DNA from: Eledone cirrhosa
Taxonomy: Eukaryota; Mollusca; Cephalopoda; Octopoda; Eledonidae
Direction of reading: 5' to 3'
Length of the DNA stretch: 64,000 nt
Assembly (NCBI GenBank): GCA_964016885.1
Contig: OZ024743.1
Location: 188,908,357-188,972,356 of the forward strand
The position numbers and the translations under genes were made by a program. Within the stretch, counting starts at the first letter, position 1, and every line of letters begins with the position of its first letter. Below are positions 20,419 through 30,749 of the stretch, piece by piece. The notes beneath the pieces are model-generated. The model did no database searches and was not told the DNA's origin. It worked only from the letters and a program-made list of their open reading frames with translations.

Positions 20419-23352
20419 CATCATCATCATCATCAACGTTTAACGTCCGTGTTCCACGCTTGCATGGGTTTGGACGGGGGTAGTCCCACTTGAGGCAAGA
20501 GTGATTGTCTTGCTCGCATAGGACTGTCTGGCAGGTTTTCTACAGTTGGATGCCCTTCCTAACACCAACCACATTTACAGTGTGGGTCAGGGAGGTTTTT
20601 ACCGTGTTGCCTACACGGCCACATTACAGCGTGGACTGTGTGTTTTTTTGTCGTGACACCTACACGATCTCATTTGTTTCGGCCTCGATGGCGCGGCACC
20701 AACATAACTTTACATAGAACGGGGTGGTGTGGATGGGGTAGTGGTGGTGGTGGTGGGACGGGGTGTATTTTGTTAGAGATGCCTACTGGCTGGAGTAGGT
20801 TTTACTATATATTTAGGTAAGGCGGGTCTTCTCTGTTACTGAGTACCGCCAAAGGTCTCGGTCCAGTGACATTGTCTTGGAGAGGTGTAAGTGTGTGATG
20901 TCGGAGTTTATCAGCTCGTCCCAGGTTTTTCTAGGTCTGCCTATTCCGTGACTACCGTCTATCTTTATTGCCCTGCACTTTGTTATACAGCTATCGACTT
21001 TCATGCGCATCACGTGTCCATACCAACGTAGCCTTCTCTCGAGTAAACAACATCTGATCCCTCTTATCTCTAATTTTTTCCTTAGTTCGTTTATGCTTTG
21101 CCGTTCACGTATATTACTGTTACACATCCAGCGGAGCATGCAAGCTTCGTTCCTCTCTAGTCTGCGTATATCCTCTGCACACAATGCCCAGGTCTCACTG
21201 CCATGCAGCATTGTTGTTCGTATGCAGGCATCGTACAACCTGCCTTTCATTTTTAGGGAGAACCCTTTAGCAGCTAATAGTGGTATAAGCTCTCTGAACT
21301 TTTTCCAACCAGTTCTGACTCTAGCTACAGTACTTTCAGAGCATCCTCCCCCACTGCTGATTTTATTGCCCAGGTAACGGAAGCTGTCCACTATTTCTAT
21401 AGAACCCTCTGCGCAATTGAAAGAGCTAGTATTTTGTGGGCACTTGCTGCTACTTATTGCACCAGAACACCTGCCACATGTAAAATCTATGTTCTTAGTT
21501 AGCTTACCTGTGATCCCACTACATCTTTTATGCACCCATACTTTGCATTTAGGACATAAAATGGAGTTTCTACCTACGCCTTTCCTACACACCGAGCACG
21601 ACCATTTCCCAGAAGGGACCGCCGCCTTGTTTTCTTTCCTACAAACTAGTACTTTGGTCTTAGCCAGGTTAATTTTAAGTCTATTTGACTCTAGGCCGTG
21701 CTTCCATGTTTGGAATTTCTTCTCTAGCTCGGCCATTGATTCCGCTATGAGTGTCAGGTCGTCTGCGTATAGGAGTTCCCATGGGCAGCCTGTCTTGAAC
21801 TCCTCTGTTATAGCGTGAAGGGCAATAATAAATAGTAGGGGGCTGAGAACAGAGCCCTGATGGACGCCAACTTTTACGCTAAACTCTTCACTATATTCGT
21901 TGTTAATTCTAACCTTGCTGACTGTTTCTTTATACATGGCTTGTATAGCCCTCACAAGCCATTCGTCAACGCCTAGTTTTCTAAGAGCCCACCAGATAAT
22001 GGAGCGGGGGACTCTGTCGAAGGCTTTCTCCAAGTCGACAAAAGCTAAGTAGAGGGGTTTACCTTTAGCTAGGTACTTCTCCTGTAGTTGTCGTACTATG
22101 AAAAGAGCGTCTGTGGTACTTTTGCCTGACACAAACCCGAACTGCATTTCATCTAGGTCAATTCTCTCTCTGATTAGTTGCGCTATTACTTTTTCCGTGA
22201 CCTTCATGACCTGGTCGATTAATTTAATGCCTCTATAGTTACTCCTATCTAGGGCGTCTCCTTTACCCTTATAACAGTTAACGATGATGCTGCTATGCCA
22301 GTCCTTCGGAACAACCCCATTCTGTACGACTTGGTTAACTATGCGGGTGACCATGGTGTGTCCCACCGTGCCAGATGCCTTCAGCATCTCAGCAACTATT
22401 TCCGAAGGCCCAGCCGCCTTACCCGTCTTCATATCCTTGATTGCCTTACTTATTATACTCCCCTCGACTAACACTGCTGGTCCCTCTATTGGGTCGATAT
22501 GGCGGAGACTGTCTTTCTCCCATTTATTCTCCTCATTTAGTAGCCTTTCATAGTGACACTTCCAAGCTACCTTCTTATCAGCGTCGGTGATGGCAAGTGT
22601 GCCATCGTCGTTTAGTACACACTTCTCCCCGACAATATCACGGTTTTCCTTGACGCATTGCCTAGCAATCCTGAACACCTCACGTTTTTGGTCATCGCGT
22701 TGTAGAACATGCTTGAACTTTCTTTCCTCAGCTTCCCTTCTTGCTAAGTACACTTGTCTCCTAGCTTCCCTCCTGGCCACTTGATAGTCTTCTCTACTTC
22801 CCCCATCCCGCCATACTTTCCAAGCCTGCTTTTTGGCCTTAATTGACCCCTCCACCTTACTGTTCCACCACCATGTTACTCTCCTCCTGCCTACAGGCCT
22901 GCTCCAGCCACAGACTTCGTCTGTCGCCAACAGCAGGTTTGCTTTCAGAAATTCCCACTCTCCCTCTATATTGTCCGTCTCTAAATGTTCTTCCTTACTG
23001 TCGAAAGCATCAAGTAATATGCTTTGAAATTTATTCCTGGCTGTGGGGTCCTTTAGCTTCCATATTTTTCTCCTGAGGATAGTCCTCTTCTGCTGTCGAG
23101 TACGTCTCGTCCTGACTATGAGGTCGCTAATTATCAGTCTATGTTGGGAGGTGCATTCTTCATGGGGGAGGGATTTAGTGTTTACAACAGACACTCTGTC
23201 ACGTCTTCTGGTAAGGATATAATCTACCTGGCTTGTGTGTTCCCCGGATCTATAGGTGATCAGGTGATTGTCACGTTTTTTGAAGTTAGTGTTACAGATA
23301 GTTAGGTTATTTGCATCACAGAATTCCAGGATTCTGGAGCCTTCCTCATATT
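20419..23352 (-). mobile_element. RTE LINE copy B, 5' truncated, uninterrupted frame
   Basis: It starts within the endonuclease domain near 23352, where EEGSRILEFCDANNL begins, and ends in the (GAT)n tail at about 20419. It encodes one uninterrupted open frame of more than 840 codons, followed by about 390 bases of 3' tail with two tail units. It is very similar to copies C and D, so the family was active recently. The 5' truncation is typical of target-primed reverse transcription. Confidence 0.93.
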
Positions 23353-23359
23353 TATTCAT
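20813..23359 (-). CDS. RTE LINE polyprotein, truncated endonuclease, RT, PHD-like finger, C-terminal domain (848 codons)
   Basis: Reverse transcriptase of the element. Order by residue: endonuclease C-terminus (about 5-90, with QVDYILTRRRD and the final TSQHRL motif); a linker; RT from about 270 with KAAGPSEIVAEM, VDLEKAFDRVP near 440 and YADDLTLIAES near 530; a C4HC3 finger at about 587-631; then IVDSFRYLGNKISSGGG, the GSETWALCAED block, RRLRWYGHVMRM near 775 and a GRPRKTWDELI end. The apparent ATG at 23359 lies in flanking DNA, so the real N-terminus is missing. No internal stop or frameshift is present and the RT motifs look functional, but without the complete endonuclease the copy is not autonomous. 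Confidence 0.88.
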   Translation of the reverse strand: MNKYEEGSRILEFCDANNLTICNTNFKKRDNHLITYRSGEHTSQVDYILTRRRDRVSVVNTKSLPHEECTSQHRLIISDLIVRTRRTRQQKRTILRRKIWKLKDPTARNKFQSILLDAFDSKEEHLETDNIEGEWEFLKANLLLATDEVCGWSRPVGRRRVTWWWNSKVEGSIKAKKQAWKVWRDGGSREDYQVARREARRQVYLARREAEERKFKHVLQRDDQKREVFRIARQCVKENRDIVGEKCVLNDDGTLAITDADKKVAWKCHYERLLNEENKWEKDSLRHIDPIEGPAVLVEGSIISKAIKDMKTGKAAGPSEIVAEMLKASGTVGHTMVTRIVNQVVQNGVVPKDWHSSIIVNCYKGKGDALDRSNYRGIKLIDQVMKVTEKVIAQLIRERIDLDEMQFGFVSGKSTTDALFIVRQLQEKYLAKGKPLYLAFVDLEKAFDRVPRSIIWWALRKLGVDEWLVRAIQAMYKETVSKVRINNEYSEEFSVKVGVHQGSVLSPLLFIIALHAITEEFKTGCPWELLYADDLTLIAESMAELEKKFQTWKHGLESNRLKINLAKTKVLVCRKENKAAVPSGKWSCSVCRKGVGRNSILCPKCKVWVHKRCSGITGKLTKNIDFTCGRCSGAISSSKCPQNTSSFNCAEGSIEIVDSFRYLGNKISSGGGCSESTVARVRTGWKKFRELIPLLAAKGFSLKMKGRLYDACIRTTMLHGSETWALCAEDIRRLERNEACMLRWMCNSNIRERQSINELRKKLEIRGIRCCLLERRLRWYGHVMRMKVDSCITKCRAIKIDGSHGIGRPRKTWDELINSDITHLHLSKTMSLDRDLWRYSVTEKTRLT
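21466..21598 (-). other. PHD-like C4HC3 zinc finger inside LINE copy B
   Basis: The residues follow C-x2-C, x11, C-x2-C, x4, H-x2-C, then C-x2-C: CSVC, CPKC, VWVHKRC and CGRC. This Cys4-His-Cys3 spacing is that of a PHD finger. The same finger is intact in copies C (29569-29700) and D (38909-39039) and broken in copy A. Its function in the element is unknown; DNA, chromatin or RNA binding are all possible. Confidence 0.75.
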
Positions 23360-23635
23360 ATTTATTATATTTCCAAAATATTAAGCTGTTGCTTGGTAAA
23401 TTCCATATAGATTTGTTGAAATGTTGCTTCATAGAATAAAATAACTAATGTTTGATACTTTAAATGCACTGAACAAGGTAAGACAAAAGTATCCAGACAC
23501 CACATATATTAGATCATTTATTCTTTTCTCTTGTTTCTAAGTTCAAATCATACAAATGATCAAAAATAAATAGCACAAGGCATTTAGAGCTTGTACTATT
23601 TTTCGCAATCTTCTCATTCCCCTGCATTTATAATA

Positions 23636-23715
23636 GTTTCTGATTTAGGCACAAGGCCAACAATTTTGGTTGAGGTGAAAGTCAATTAAACTCCAGTGAA
23701 TTAGTGGTAATTTAT
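23636..23715 (-). repeat. OR-type SINE 3' fragment, long form
   Basis: GATTTAGGCACAAGGCCAAC then TTTTGGTTGAGGTGAAAGTC is the reverse complement of the 3' part of the older SINE subfamily. The head is missing. Confidence 0.6.
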
Positions 23716-23829
23716 TGCCACAATGTGAATAATCTGGTGTGTTTATTTTGTGCTTATGCAATGTTTCTCTGTTTGGGGTGTCGAGAAGACATTTGGCAAG
23801 AAATGGAAACAAAACTGAAGTAAGAGGCA

Positions 23830-24052
23830 AAGCACAAATAATAATAATTGTTTCTACTTTTGGCACAAGGCCAGCAATTACCCAGTGCATTACTGGTACT
23901 TTATTTTATCGACCCCGTAAGGATGAAAGACAAAGTTAACCTCGGCGGGATTTGAACTCAGAATGGCGAGGACCATAACTATGCGTCAAAGCATAGCGTC
24001 CGACCCTCTACCGATACTGCCAATCCACCGCCCAAGCACAAATAATAATAAT
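23830..24052 (-). mobile_element. OR-type SINE with 19-bp target-site duplication
   Basis: Full-length, minus orientation. AAGCACAAATAATAATAAT flanks both ends (23830-23848 and 24034-24052). The head CGGTAGAGGGTCGGACGC and B box GAGTTCAAATCCCGCC are intact. Confidence 0.92.
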
Positions 24053-24114
24053 AATATGTGACTAATGTCATGAATTCATTTCTGAGATTTGACAGGCAAT
24101 AATCCTCATATTAC

Positions 24115-24340
24115 TATGCAAGCCTTCGGCAATCATTTTCAGGGGGCCAAAATCCACAAATTTAAGGAGGTTAAGATTTAATTGAATAAATTGAGCCCAG
24201 TAACTTGTCTGGCATTTTATTTTATCAACCATTGGATAAGGAAAACCAAATTTGACGACGACTGAGTATGAACTCAGAATATAAAGAACAAAACAAACAC
24301 CACAATGCCCAATGTTTTACTGATTCAGTCAGTCCACTGC
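24115..24340 (-). repeat. Fossil OR-type SINE, long form
   Basis: Diverged but recognisable: TTTTATTTTATCAACC, a B-box region around TATGAACTCAGAAT, and the insert-like TAATTGAATAAATTGAGCCC. No target-site duplication seen. Confidence 0.5.
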
Positions 24341-24433
24341 TTTGAATATGATGACAAAGATGATGATGATGATAAAAACAAAGATGATGATGATAACGAT
24401 CATGATGATGATGCAGAGGAAAAGGAAGAGGAG
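24341..24433. repeat. (GAT)n/(GAC)n-rich low-complexity tract
   Basis: Imperfect GATGATGAT repeats; the Asp-rich open frame here is an artefact of the repeat. Confidence 0.7.
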
Positions 24434-24629
24434 GATAATAATTGTTTCTACTTTAGGCACAAGGCCAGCAATTACCCAGTGCATTACTGGTACTTTATTT
24501 TATCGACCCCGTAAGGATGAAAGGCAAAGTCAACTTCGGCGGGATTTGAACTCAGATCGTAAAGGGACGTAACTATGCTGGAAAGCATGGCGTCCGAGTC
24601 TACCGATACTGCCAATCCACGATAATAAT
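24434..24629 (-). mobile_element. OR-type SINE with 9-bp target-site duplication
   Basis: GATAATAAT occurs at 24434-24442 and 24621-24629. The head has a small deletion (GTCCGAGTCTACC in place of GTCCGACCCTCTACC) next to the A box; the rest is intact. Confidence 0.85.
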
Positions 24630-25227
24630 ATAGTTGTGTCTGAGCCTGTTTGGTGTAATGCTGAACATTGGCGTGACAAATGTACACAGAAGACTCATTG
24701 AGTTTGCTATAGATTATGGTTCACTGATCTGTGAAGTTTGTTATTTAGAGCACAGGAATTATGTGGTTCATGGTGTAGAAACAAGAAACAAGAAACAAGG
24801 AGCAAGAGAACAAATAATACGTAACAATCAATGTCTTTTGAAATAACCCCCATAACCATGATCAAAGAAGATGAAATAAAATTGAGCAGTGAAAGAGCAT
24901 AGCTAGAATGGGTTTTTACTTTGAAGCTAATATAGATATATTTGTATCATCTTTGCTTTTACATAGACTGGTAAAAGAAACAGATGTAAAGAAAATGAAC
25001 ACTTGTTTGTGATTGTAAGATCGTAATAAATGATTATGTTAAACAATATGTGTATCTGGGTGTATGCATGTGTGTTTGTGTGTGTATTTTGAAAATGTTT
25101 CTGTATTCTGAATTACAGTCGTGCTTCTTCCCATTGTTCTAAACCAGGAGGTCTGTTCTGATTGGCCTGATATGTAGGCAGCTGGATAACTAGATGCATT
25201 TATCAGATCCATAGCTTCAGAATTGAA
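24630..25227. other. Anonymous AT-rich DNA
   Basis: No gene or repeat recognised. Confidence 0.4.
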
Positions 25228-25525
25228 ATAATCATCATCATCGTTTAACGTCCATCTTCCACACTTGCATGGGTTTGGACGGGAATTTTCCCACTTGAGG
25301 CAAGATTGGTTGTCTTGCTCGTATAGGACTGTCTGGCAGGTTTTCTACAGCTGGATGCCCTTCCTAACACCAACCACGTTTACAGTGTGGACTGGGAGGT
25401 TTTTTTACCGTGTTACCTACACAGCCACATTACAGCGTGGACTGTGTGTTTTTTTGTTGTGACACCTACACGACCTCATTTGTTTAGGACTGGATGTTGT
25501 GGTACCAACATAACTTTAGAAAGTT
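25228..25525 (-). mobile_element. RTE LINE copy truncated to its 3' tail
   Basis: (ATC)n CGTTTAACGTCCATCTTCC, GCCCTTCCTAACACCAACCA, TTACAGCGTGGACTGTGTG and GTACCAACATAACTTTA reproduce the tail of copies B, C and D in reverse. No coding sequence is present. Confidence 0.8.
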
Positions 25526-25549
25526 TTATATACATATACATCTGCTAGC

Positions 25550-25680
25550 ATGAGTAAACAAATATAATTGTTTCTACTTTTGGCACAAGGCCAGCAATTA
25601 CCCAGTGCATTACTGGTACTTTATTTTATCGACCCCGCAAGGATGAAAGGCAAAGTTAACTATGAGTAAACAAATATAAT
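25550..25680 (-). mobile_element. Headless OR-type SINE with 19-bp target-site duplication
   Basis: ATGAGTAAACAAATATAAT flanks the insert at 25550-25568 and 25662-25680. Only the 3' half of the SINE was inserted and the tRNA-like head is absent. The breakpoint is at the AAAGTTAAC body motif, so reverse transcription stopped early. Confidence 0.9.
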
Positions 25681-25765
25681 ATAATACAAATACATTCACA
25701 CGCACATGCACACACACATACACACATGCACACAAACACACACACAAACTCACACATATGTATAA
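25681..25765. repeat. (CA)n/(ACAC) microsatellite
   Basis: CACACA and CATACA repeats directly after the headless SINE. Confidence 0.8.
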
Positions 25766-25789
25766 ATATATATCCCATTATATGCAAGG

Positions 25790-26225
25790 TGTGGTGCAAC
25801 CAACTGGTCAGACTTTCCTCAGCAAGTCCACCCAACTCCAAGAATACAGGTATGCTATGAATAGGGTAAGGTACAGCGAACTGGCCAGACCCTCCTTATA
25901 ATGAGACCACCCAGATCCACCCATTAAATGTAGTTGGTGTTAGGAAGGGCATCCAGGTGTAAAAAAAACCTAGCCAAAATACAGTTCTATTTGAGCAAGG
26001 TAAGGTACAGCCAACTGGCCAGACTTGCCATATATGTGAGACAACCCAGTCCCACACTCTAAACATAGTTAGTGTTATGAAGGTCATGCAGCAAAAACAG
26101 CCGAAATACAGTTACATTTGAGCAAGGTAAGGCATGGCCAACTGGCCAAACTTGCCTCATAACAGGGATGAGCCGTCTAACCCAACCCATGTAAGTGGGG
26201 AAAAATAAAACGTTAAATGGGGAGG
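25790..26225 (+). repeat. Tandem array of about 130-bp RTE-tail units
   Basis: GTAAGGTACAGCGAACTGGCC and close variants start at 25866, about 26000 and about 26126, with a weaker one upstream near 25796. Each unit continues with a GAGACCACCCAG-type block and GGTGTTAGGAAGGGCATCC. The array ends in CCCATGTAAGTGGGGAAAAA and a (TA)n run at 26229-26273. Confidence 0.75.
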
Positions 26226-26228
26226 AAT

Positions 26229-26231
26229 ATA

Positions 26232-26273
<42 letters not shown>
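26229..26273. repeat. (TA)n microsatellite
   Basis: Almost pure TA run between the tail array and the next LINE relic. Confidence 0.9.
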
Positions 26274-26274
<1 letters not shown>

Positions 26275-26820
26275 CTTTTGCTAACTAGGTAATCAAATCA
26301 GCAGTGGGGGTGGATATACCAAAAGTGTGATAGTTGGTTAAGAAGAGGCTGGAAGAAATTTAGAATCTATTACCACTACTAAAAACAAAATGCTTTCCTC
26401 TCAGAATAAAGGGTAGAATATATGATGCTTGTGTGCGAACTATAATGTTACATGGCAGTAAAACATGGGCCTTTATTGCAGAAGACCTGCAGTTAGAAAC
26501 AAATGAGTTGAGTATGCTTCAATGTATGTTTAATGTTAGTGTGCATGAGTGACATAGCATAAACAAACTGAGTGAAAAACTTGGCACCAAAGGAATTGGA
26601 TGTAGTGTGCAGGACAGAAGACTGCATTGGTATGAACATGTGATGTGCATGGGAGATAACAGTAGTATAAAGAAATATAGAGAAACCCCAGTGGCTCGGA
26701 CCTGTGGAAGAGGGAGTGAAGGCCCGCTTTAAAAAAACTAAACCACACAACATATATGATTAAAGAATGCAAGGGCTAGTGCTATGTGGTGCTGAAGAAA
26801 ACCCAACCTGCAACATAGAA
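26275..26820 (+). pseudogene. RTE LINE C-terminal relic, second subfamily
   Basis: Broken frames read GNQISSGGGYTK-like text, RIKGRIYDACVRTIMLHGSK, TWAFIAEDLQLE and VQDRRLHWYEHVMCM. These correspond to the IVDSFRYLGDKISSGGG to RRLRWYGHVMRM region of the young copies. Many stops and indels. Confidence 0.7.
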
Positions 26821-27090
26821 TGTTGTTTGCCCCCTCCCCCCCTTCCACCACCACTCACTAACAGCTGTCCACATTGCCACTACACCCCTCACTATACACA
26901 CACCTATGCCCCATCCACACACACACATTCTTAGCTACAGCTCCCTTGTGAAGTAGTTGGGTTGAGGAAGGGCATCCAGTTGTGGAGGGCTTGGCAAACA
27001 AAAGGATGGGAGGACACTTCAGTCACTTCAGCCTCCCCAGAGTTTGTTGATCTACACAATAAATGTATTCAGAGCCTGCTGTAAAGTGGT
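26821..27090 (+). repeat. 3' tail of the second RTE subfamily
   Basis: It contains CCTCCCCCCCTTCCACCACC, GTTGGGTTGAGGAAGGGCATC and GATCTACACAATAAATGTAT. The last block recurs in the array near 53500. Confidence 0.5.
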
Positions 27091-27754
27091 TTGTTGCTTT
27101 GTTGAGCACTGGTCACTGTTCTCTGTGGTATTTTAGCCCATCACTGTGGTATTTTAGCCCATGGCTGCTTTAGCGATAGGTTTTCTGATTTTTATATGTA
27201 TTCAAATACACTCTTGCTTCATCTCGATCAGAGACAACAGTGTTTTGACTTTATCATAGCTATGATTAGCTTTCCATTTAGGACAGACACCACAGCTTGA
27301 GGTCCACAATTCCATTATTTTATTTTATTTGTCTTTTTTTGTCCTTCTATCTGTGGTGTTTGCTTTATCACACAGACATCATACCAATAGAAGGATTTAT
27401 TTTTCTGTTGCATAGTCCTGCATTTTAAAATGGTGCTGTCAATTAAATCATTTGAAACCATTTTGCTGGCTTGAGAGCTGATGAAGGTGAAGATATATGT
27501 GTGTAAACTTGTCTTAGACATCACCTTTCTTTATTTCCTTCTTCCAGTCAGTTCTGTGCGCCAACGCACTTCTCCTTGTTCTCCTCCTCTTTCAATCTTT
27601 TCTATATTTCATCTATCTGTCACCCACCTTGTGGTTTGTCTCTCTGTTGTCATTGGTCACTGGTCTCTGTCCACTGAGGCATTTTTGCCCATTTCTGTCT
27701 TTGACAGTATTTAACTGTTTTAACAGCTGTTCTGGGGACAAGTTTTCTCATTTT
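27091..27754. other. Anonymous DNA, no gene
   Basis: A short TCACTGTGGTATTTTAGCCC duplication occurs near 27125-27165. Nothing else recognised. Confidence 0.4.
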
Positions 27755-27809
27755 TATGTGTGTGTGTGTGTGAGTGTGTGTGTGTGTGTGTGCGTGTATG
27801 TGTGTGTGA

Positions 27810-27849
<40 letters not shown>

Positions 27850-27900
27850 TTTAATGCCAATTTTCCCTGCTAGGGTTGGATTGGTCTGCAGACTGTGTTG
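27755..27900. repeat. (TG)n(TA)n microsatellite and RTE-tail scrap
   Basis: (TG)n at 27758-27818 runs into (TA)n to 27847, then CATTTAATGCCAATTTTCCC is the reverse of the RTE 3' end. Confidence 0.75.
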
Positions 27901-28737
27901 CTACTCAAGCTGAGCTACTGACTTCTCATTTAGACTGGGGTCTGTATTCTGCTTACATATGTTACTGCAATCTCAGAGTCCTCATACAACCCACATTGCA
28001 CCTCACATATATAGATTCCCAAGCTCTCCTGAGGGCATTTTATCATAGCACTAAAACTCGGGAAATTGACATGACTTTGACACATGTGAAGATTCCTCCA
28101 AATCCATTGTCTGGCAGGTTATAGACTATTCCATTAGAATAGAAATGAATGACAATTAAAGTAAGGTATATTAGTTTATTATAAAGCAATTATTACAGAG
28201 CTTATTTGGGTTACTTTTTTTTAGAATTTATCAGAGCAATGAGGTTCTTCAAATGCATATAAGCTATTGATTAGGTGGTGCTAGGATATTGGTGGGTAAC
28301 TGAAATGCATACATACGTACATTAATACATGTATACATACATAGAAACTTAGAAACAGAGATACACACATATATGCATGTGTGGAAAAACGATGATGATG
28401 TTGATGACATGATGGCAGCTACCCTATGATTGTGTATAGTTATCAAATGACATCTACTTACGTCTTGTGAGTGTTGGGAATGGATATGACATTTTAAGCC
28501 TGTAAGTGACTGAATGTTTTGCAAGGAGTTGGCAGATGGGCAAAGCTAAAAGTCACTTTTTGTGGTTATGGGGTTAGCCATTTATATCATTTAAAGATCT
28601 CATGATATCAAGTGATTCCTGTGCATGAAGCTTTTTATTGTGAGGAAAGACTTTGTACTGGACCAATCCCTTTCACTAAGTAACAATAGCTACATTCCAA
28701 AAAGCAGAACAGATTAACATCATTAATTACTATTGTG
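27901..28737. other. Anonymous AT-rich DNA
   Basis: No gene or repeat recognised apart from short TACATACATACA stretches near 28310-28345. Confidence 0.4.
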
Positions 28738-28779
28738 AAGACGGGTAAGGCGGCTGGTCCTTCGTAAATAGTTGCTGAG

Positions 28780-30216
28780 ATGCTGAAGGCATCTGGTTCG
28801 GTGGGACACACCATGGTCACCCGGATAGTTAACCAAATCGTACAGAATGGGGTTGTTCCGAAGGACTGGCGTAGCAGCATCATCGTTAACTGCTATAAGG
28901 GAAAAGGAGATGCCCTACATAGGAGTAACTATAGAGGCATTAAATTAATCGACCAGGTCATGAAGGTCACGGAAAAAGTAATAGCGCAACTAATCAGAGA
29001 GAGAATTGATCTAGATGAAATGCAGTTCGGGTTTGTGTCAGGCAAAAGTACCACAGACGCTCTTTTCATTGTACGACAACTACAGGAGAAGTACCTAGCT
29101 AAAAGTAAACCCCTATACTTAGCTTTCGTCGACTTGGAGAAAGCCTTCGACAGAGTCCCCCGTTCCATTATCTGGTGGTCTCTTAGAAAACTAGGTGTTG
29201 ATGAATGGCTTGTGAGAGCTATACAAGCCATGTATAAAGAAACAGTCAGTAAAGTTAGAATTAACAACGAATATAGTGAAGAGTTTAGCGTAAAAGTTGG
29301 TGTCCATCAGGGCTCTGTTCTTAGCCCCCTCCTATTTATTATTGCCCTTCAGGCTATAACAGAGGAGATCAAGACCGGCTGCCCTTGGGAACTCCTATAC
29401 GCAGATGATCTAACGCTCATAGCTGAATCAATGACCGAACTAGAGAAGAAATTCCAAACATGGAAGCACGGCCTAGAATCAAAAGGCCTTAAAATTAACC
29501 TGGCTAAGACTAAAGTTCTAGTTTGTAGGAAAGAAAATAAGGCGGCGGTCCCTTCTGGGAAATGGCCATGCTCAGTGTGTAGGAAAGGCGTAGGTAGAAA
29601 CTCCATTTTATGTCCCAAATGCAAAGTATGGGTGCATAAAAGATGTAGTGGGATCACAGGTAAGCTAACTAAGAACATAGATTTTACATGTGGCCGGTGC
29701 TCTGGTGCAATAAGTAGCAGCAAGTGCCCACAAAATACTAGCTCCTTCAACTGCGCAGAGGGTTCTATAGAAATAGTGGACAGCTTCCGTTACCTGGGTG
29801 ACAAAATCAGCAGTGGGGGAGGGTGCTCTGAAAGTACAGTAGCTAGAGTCAGAACTGGATGGAAAAAGTTCAGAGAGCTTATACCACTATTAGCCGCTAG
29901 AGGGTTCTCCCTAAAAATGAAAGGCAGGTTATACGATGCCTGCATACGAACAGCAATGCTGCATGGCAGTGAGACCTGGGCATTGTGTGCAGAGGATATA
30001 CGCAGACTAGAGAGGAACGAAGCTTGCATGCTCCGCTGGATGTGCAATAGTAATATACGTGAACGGCAAAGCATAAACGAATTAAGGAAAAAAATCAGAA
30101 ATAAGAGGGATCAGATGTTGTTTACTCGAGAGAAGGCTATGTTGGTACGGTCACGTGATGCGCATGAAAGACGGCAGCTGTATAACAAAGTGCAGGGCAA
30201 TAAAGATAGACGGTAG
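28780..30216 (+). pseudogene. RTE LINE RT, PHD-like finger and C-terminal domain (copy C)
   Basis: The open frame runs from MLKASGSVGHTMV through VDLEKAFDRVP, YADDLTLIAES (RT motif C intact) and the C4HC3 finger (29569-29700) to IVDSFRYLGDKISS and RLERNEACMLRW. After LRKK an extra A shifts the frame, and the real C-terminus continues at 30155-30355 in another frame (MKDGSCITKCRAIK, GRPRKTWDDMI). The first codon is internal to the protein. Apart from the frameshift the sequence is close to that of copy B. Confidence 0.85.
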
Positions 30217-30355
30217 CCACGGAGTAGGCAGACCCAGAAAAACCTGGGACGACATGATAAATTCCGACCTCACACACTTACACCTCTCCAAGACAATGTC
30301 ACTGGACCGAGACCTTTGGCGGTACGCAGTAATAGTGAAGACCCGCCTTACCTAA
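30155..30355 (+). pseudogene. RTE C-terminus of copy C after frameshift
   Basis: Reads MMRMKDGSCITKCRAIK, GRPRKTWDDMINSDLTHLHL and LDRDLWRYAVIVKTRLT, the natural end of the polyprotein in this family. Confidence 0.8.
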
Positions 30356-30524
30356 ATACAAAGTAAAAACCTACTACAGTCAGTAGGCATCTCTATCAAA
30401 ACACACCCCCGTCCCACCACCTCCACCCCATCCACACCACCCCTTTCAATGTAAAGTTATGTTGGTCCCACAACATCCAGGCCGAAACAAATGAGATCGT
30501 GTAGGTGTCACGACAAAAAACACA

Positions 30525-30749
30525 CAGTCCACGCTGTAAATGTGGCCGTGTAGGCAACACGGTAAAAACCTCCCAGCCCCACACTGTAAATGTGGTTGGT
30601 GTTAGGAAGGGCATCCAGCTGTAGAAAACGCGCCAGACAGTCCACGCTGTAATGTGGCCGTGTAGGCAACACGGTAAAAACCTCCAAGCCCCACAATGTA
30701 AATGTGGTTGGTGTTAGGAAGGGCATCCAGCTGTAGAGAACCCGCCAGA
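30525..30749 (+). repeat. 113-bp tandem duplication in the LINE tail
   Basis: CAGTCCACGCTGTAA starts at 30525 and again at 30638. Each unit runs through GGCAACACGGTAAAAACCTCC, GGTTGGTGTTAGGAAGGGCA and CGCCAGACAGTCC. The units are nearly identical, so the duplication is recent. Confidence 0.9.

Noticed and set aside
23935..24033. tRNA gene (A and B box)
   Set aside because: The sequence is the head of a repeated SINE and does not fold as a complete cloverleaf by eye. The same holds for the other SINE heads.
24305..24433. Asp/Lys-rich acidic protein
   Set aside because: GAT repeats in low-complexity DNA; no start context, no homologous neighbour.
27470..27500. Hammerhead-like CTGATGAAGGTGAAG
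   Set aside because: There is no stem II between CTGATGA and GAAG, and GAAA is absent.
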